From contig WRKN01000114.1 of NCBI GenBank assembly GCA_009778055.1, positions 1 to 7,803 of the forward strand: DNA of 7,803 nucleotides, in the 5' to 3' direction. Position 1 is the stretch's first letter, and each line of letters starts with the position of its first letter. The position numbers were made by a program, and so were the translations under genes. The DNA comes from Synergistaceae bacterium. Lineage in GTDB: Bacteria; Synergistota; Synergistia; Synergistales; Aminobacteriaceae. This document shows positions 6,619 to 7,803 of this stretch, one piece after another. The notes under the pieces are model-generated. The model did no database searches. It had not been told where the DNA came from and saw only the letters and a list, made by a program, of their open reading frames with translations.

Positions 6619-6720
6619 CTATCAAAAAGCCTTTCGAGAGTTTTAACATAATTGGCAAAACGATGATGGCGACTGATGAAAGGCGACCTACCAACTATCA
6701 AAAAGTGTACTTTTTGATAG
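6619..6720. repeat. CTATCAAAAAG repeats with near-perfect palindrome
   Basis: The 11-mer CTATCAAAAAG occurs at 6619-6629 and 6695-6705, and inverted (CTTTTTGATAG) at 6710-6720. The last two form an 11-base-pair hairpin with loop TGTA. A fourth copy lies inside cobQ at 5493-5503, where the match to the 6693 copy extends to 13 bases (AACTATCAAAAAG). By chance, a given 11-mer should almost never recur in a window of this size. Function unknown. Confidence 0.75.
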
Positions 6721-6789
6721 CGGTGGCTCTCTAACTTGAACGCTTAACAAAATCCTTTGAGGAGTTGGTTCCCGACGAGCAAAGCTGAA

Positions 6790-6863
6790 TCATCCACCGC
6801 GTTTTAATACGTGGGCAAGCGTGTTGATTGCACTTTCGGCGTTTTACTTATCTTTTTTATCAC
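6790..6863 (-). pseudogene. Distal part of a small ORF interrupted by the IS
   Basis: On the minus strand, rejoining 7716 to the IS left flank with a single TA continues the frame from the proximal part (7709-7762) as LLSDKKDK, then a TAA stop. The same frame then reads NAESAINTLAHVLKRGG before a TGA at 6790-6792. The coding-like look of the second stretch suggests an original product of about 40 residues in which one codon became TAA. The final GGATGA overlaps an ATG that opens a 20-codon frame. No family recognised. Confidence 0.35.
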
Positions 6864-6865
6864 TA

Positions 6866-6886
6866 GATAGTGTCGTCACGAGATAT
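6866..6886 (+). repeat. Terminal inverted repeat, left end of the IS
   Basis: Perfect 21-base match to the reverse complement of 7693-7713; the identity extends to 23 bases if the flanking TA is counted. The transposase stop codon (6876-6878) lies within it. Confidence 0.92.
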
Positions 6887-7639
6887 TAGCCCAGAGAGCA
6901 ATACACCTGATCTGCACAGCGGCAACAAAGGATGCAGTGTTTTTGGCATATCTCGTGGCAATGCCTCGCCAGCGTTTCAGATGCAGGAACGCGTTTTCAA
7001 CCAAGTGCCGAAGACTGTAGAGATATTTGTCATAGAATCGAGCTTCTTTGCGATTCTTCTTTGAGGGAATAACAATTTCCATTCCTGCCTCGCGGGCTTG
7101 CTCTACTATTGCATTCGTGTCATAACCACGATCTGCAAGTAAAGCTCCTGCATCTATTCCCTGAATCAGGGTACAAGCTTCTGTGCAATCAGCTCGGGTA
7201 CCTTCTGTAACAAGTATTCTGACTGGCATACCATGCGCATCCACGGCCAGATGTATCTTTGTGTTGAGCCCCCTTTTGTGCGAGCCATGTCTTGGTTGCC
7301 GCCTTTTGCTCCAGCTGCGTGCGGATGGACTTTTACATGAGATGCGTCAATAATCAGCCACTCAAAATCAGTATCAACTACCAGCTTTTCCAGAAGAGCC
7401 GCCCAAATCCCCTTGTCGCGCCAGCGACAAAAACGACGGTGAGTGTTTTTCCAGTCGCCATAGTCTGGAGGCAAATCACGCCATGGAGCACCAGTACGCA
7501 AAATCCAGAATACTGCATTGATAAATAACCGATTATCTTGAGCTTTTCCTCCCCATGAACCTGCTCTGCCTGGCAAATGCGGCTCCAAGATTTTCCACAC
7601 TCTATCAGATATATCGTGACGACGATGCGCAAGTTTCAT
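6876..7639 (-). CDS. IS427-type DDE transposase made by -1 frameshift
   Basis: The first frame starts at ATG 7637-7639, with GGAGGAGT 6 bases upstream, and alone would end at 7166. It encodes an N-terminal domain (MKLAHRRHDISDRVWKILEP) and the first catalytic Asp (D98 in IIDASHVKVHPH). The second frame supplies LADRGYD (D170) and VENAFLHLKRWRGIATRY (E215). A slip of -1 on the A4G5 tract at 7269-7277 joins them exactly as ARTKG-GLNTKIHLAVDAHG, the family consensus, giving 254 residues of normal length. D98, D170 and E215 form the DDE triad of the cut-and-paste enzyme. Neither frame alone has all three residues. A TTG at 7654 in the first frame is less likely because it lacks a ribosome binding site. 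Confidence 0.92.
7269..7277 (-). promoter_or_regulatory. Programmed -1 frameshift tract of the transposase
   Basis: On the minus strand the coding sequence reads AAAAGGGGGC. In the first frame the codons are ACA AAA GGG GGC. Re-reading the last G of GGG gives GGG CTC AAC, which restores the family sequence KGGLNTKIH. Such slippery A/G runs are the usual way two-frame IS427 elements make their fused transposase. Confidence 0.8.
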
Positions 7640-7692
7640 GATAAACTCCTCCAATAATCGATAATTTTTGAAGGTAGTCTATCATAATAATT

Positions 7693-7713
7693 ATATCTCG
7701 TGACGACACTATC
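7693..7713 (-). repeat. Terminal inverted repeat, right end of the IS
   Basis: ATATCTCGTGACGACACTAT and the following C pair with the left end without mismatch. TA (7714-7715) and then AAG-type flanking sequence follow. Confidence 0.92.
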
Positions 7714-7762
7714 TAAGTAGTGCTTGTAGCGCTAGTTCTCTTAATTTTGCTGGATATGACAT
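7709..7762 (-). pseudogene. 5' part of a small ORF interrupted by the IS
   Basis: An ATG at 7760-7762, with AGGAG (7771-7775) 8 bases upstream, opens MSYPAKLRELALQALLR and stops in the IS at 7709-7711. The first residues resemble the N-terminal helix of some helix-turn-helix transposase subunits (IS630-like or IS3-like), but also fit a free small helical protein. Rejoining across the IS continues into 6790-6863. The good ribosome binding site argues that it was once translated. Confidence 0.45.
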
Positions 7763-7803
7763 GTCTTCGACTCCTGTTTTATGAAATATCCTTATTTTAC
7801 ATT

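Larger units (their letters stand above)
6408..6863. other. Gene-poor, decayed interval between the operon and the IS
   Basis: No convincing complete gene is present. The minus frame 6417-6701 (94 codons) reads well in its centre (LERLFDRTHEAYVVCLQGFK), and the plus frame 6498-6734 is also open, but neither has a ribosome binding site, a known motif or a clear codon bias, and they overlap on opposite strands. The stretch also holds a strong hairpin (6426-6455), three copies of an 11-mer (6619-6720) and the left half of a small ORF (6790-6863). It reads like remains of older genes or mobile DNA. Confidence 0.5.
6866..7713 (-). mobile_element. Complete IS5-family (IS427-type) insertion sequence
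   Basis: An 848-base element bounded by matching inverted ends. The left end reads GATAGTGTCGTCACGAGATA onwards from 6866, and the reverse complement of the right end is identical over 21 bases back from 7713. TA flanks both sides (6864-6865 and 7714-7715), the target duplication expected for the IS427 group; a 3-base CTA duplication fits equally. It carries one transposase split over two frames on the minus strand, and the transposase stop lies inside the left inverted repeat. Size, ends and enzyme all agree, and no other damage was seen, so it may be active. Confidence 0.92.

Noticed and set aside
6619..6720. CTATCAAAAAG repeats as a CRISPR array
   Set aside because: The units are only 11 bases, spacing is irregular, one copy is inverted, and no cas genes are near.

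Overview
The window looks like a chromosomal segment of an anaerobic bacterium with a selenoprotein lifestyle and a medium-to-high GC content. Gene content (selA-selB, a YedF-type selenium-metabolism protein, a corrinoid-synthesis gene) fits amino-acid-fermenting anaerobes such as Synergistota or Clostridia. That lineage guess is inference from gene content and codon style only.

Layout. Positions 1-190 carry the start of a transposase gene running off the left edge on the minus strand, plus repeated terminal motifs of its element. Positions 213-415 hold a complete tRNA-Leu with an unusual AAG anticodon, its own promoter and a hairpin terminator. Positions 435-490 look like the leftover right end of an IS21-type element. 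Positions 534-3941 (minus strand) are the selenocysteine operon selA-selB. An AT-rich divergent promoter region separates it from a plus-strand cluster: yedF, a cobyric acid synthase gene (cobQ) that lacks its whole glutamine amidotransferase domain, a small three-helix membrane protein, and an exported OB-fold protein with a possible lipobox. Positions 6408-6863 are non-coding or decayed DNA with a strong hairpin and a repeated 11-mer. Positions 6866-7713 are a complete IS5-family (IS427-type) insertion sequence whose transposase needs a -1 frameshift. It sits in a small, already damaged ORF whose halves can be rejoined on the sequence.

How the genes work together. SelA makes Sec-tRNA(Sec) from Ser-tRNA(Sec) using selenophosphate. 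SelB carries that tRNA to UGA codons next to SECIS hairpins. YedF occurs almost only in selenium-using organisms, which fits its divergent position. The partners selD (selenophosphate synthase) and selC (tRNA-Sec) are not in the window, and no selenoprotein gene with an in-frame UGA was seen.

Most noteworthy are the in-frame loss of the CobQ amidotransferase domain, a repeated 11-mer that lies exactly at that deletion junction and three more times in the decayed region downstream, the AAG-anticodon tRNA-Leu, and the reconstructable IS target. I see no convincing complete new defence or mobile system here.
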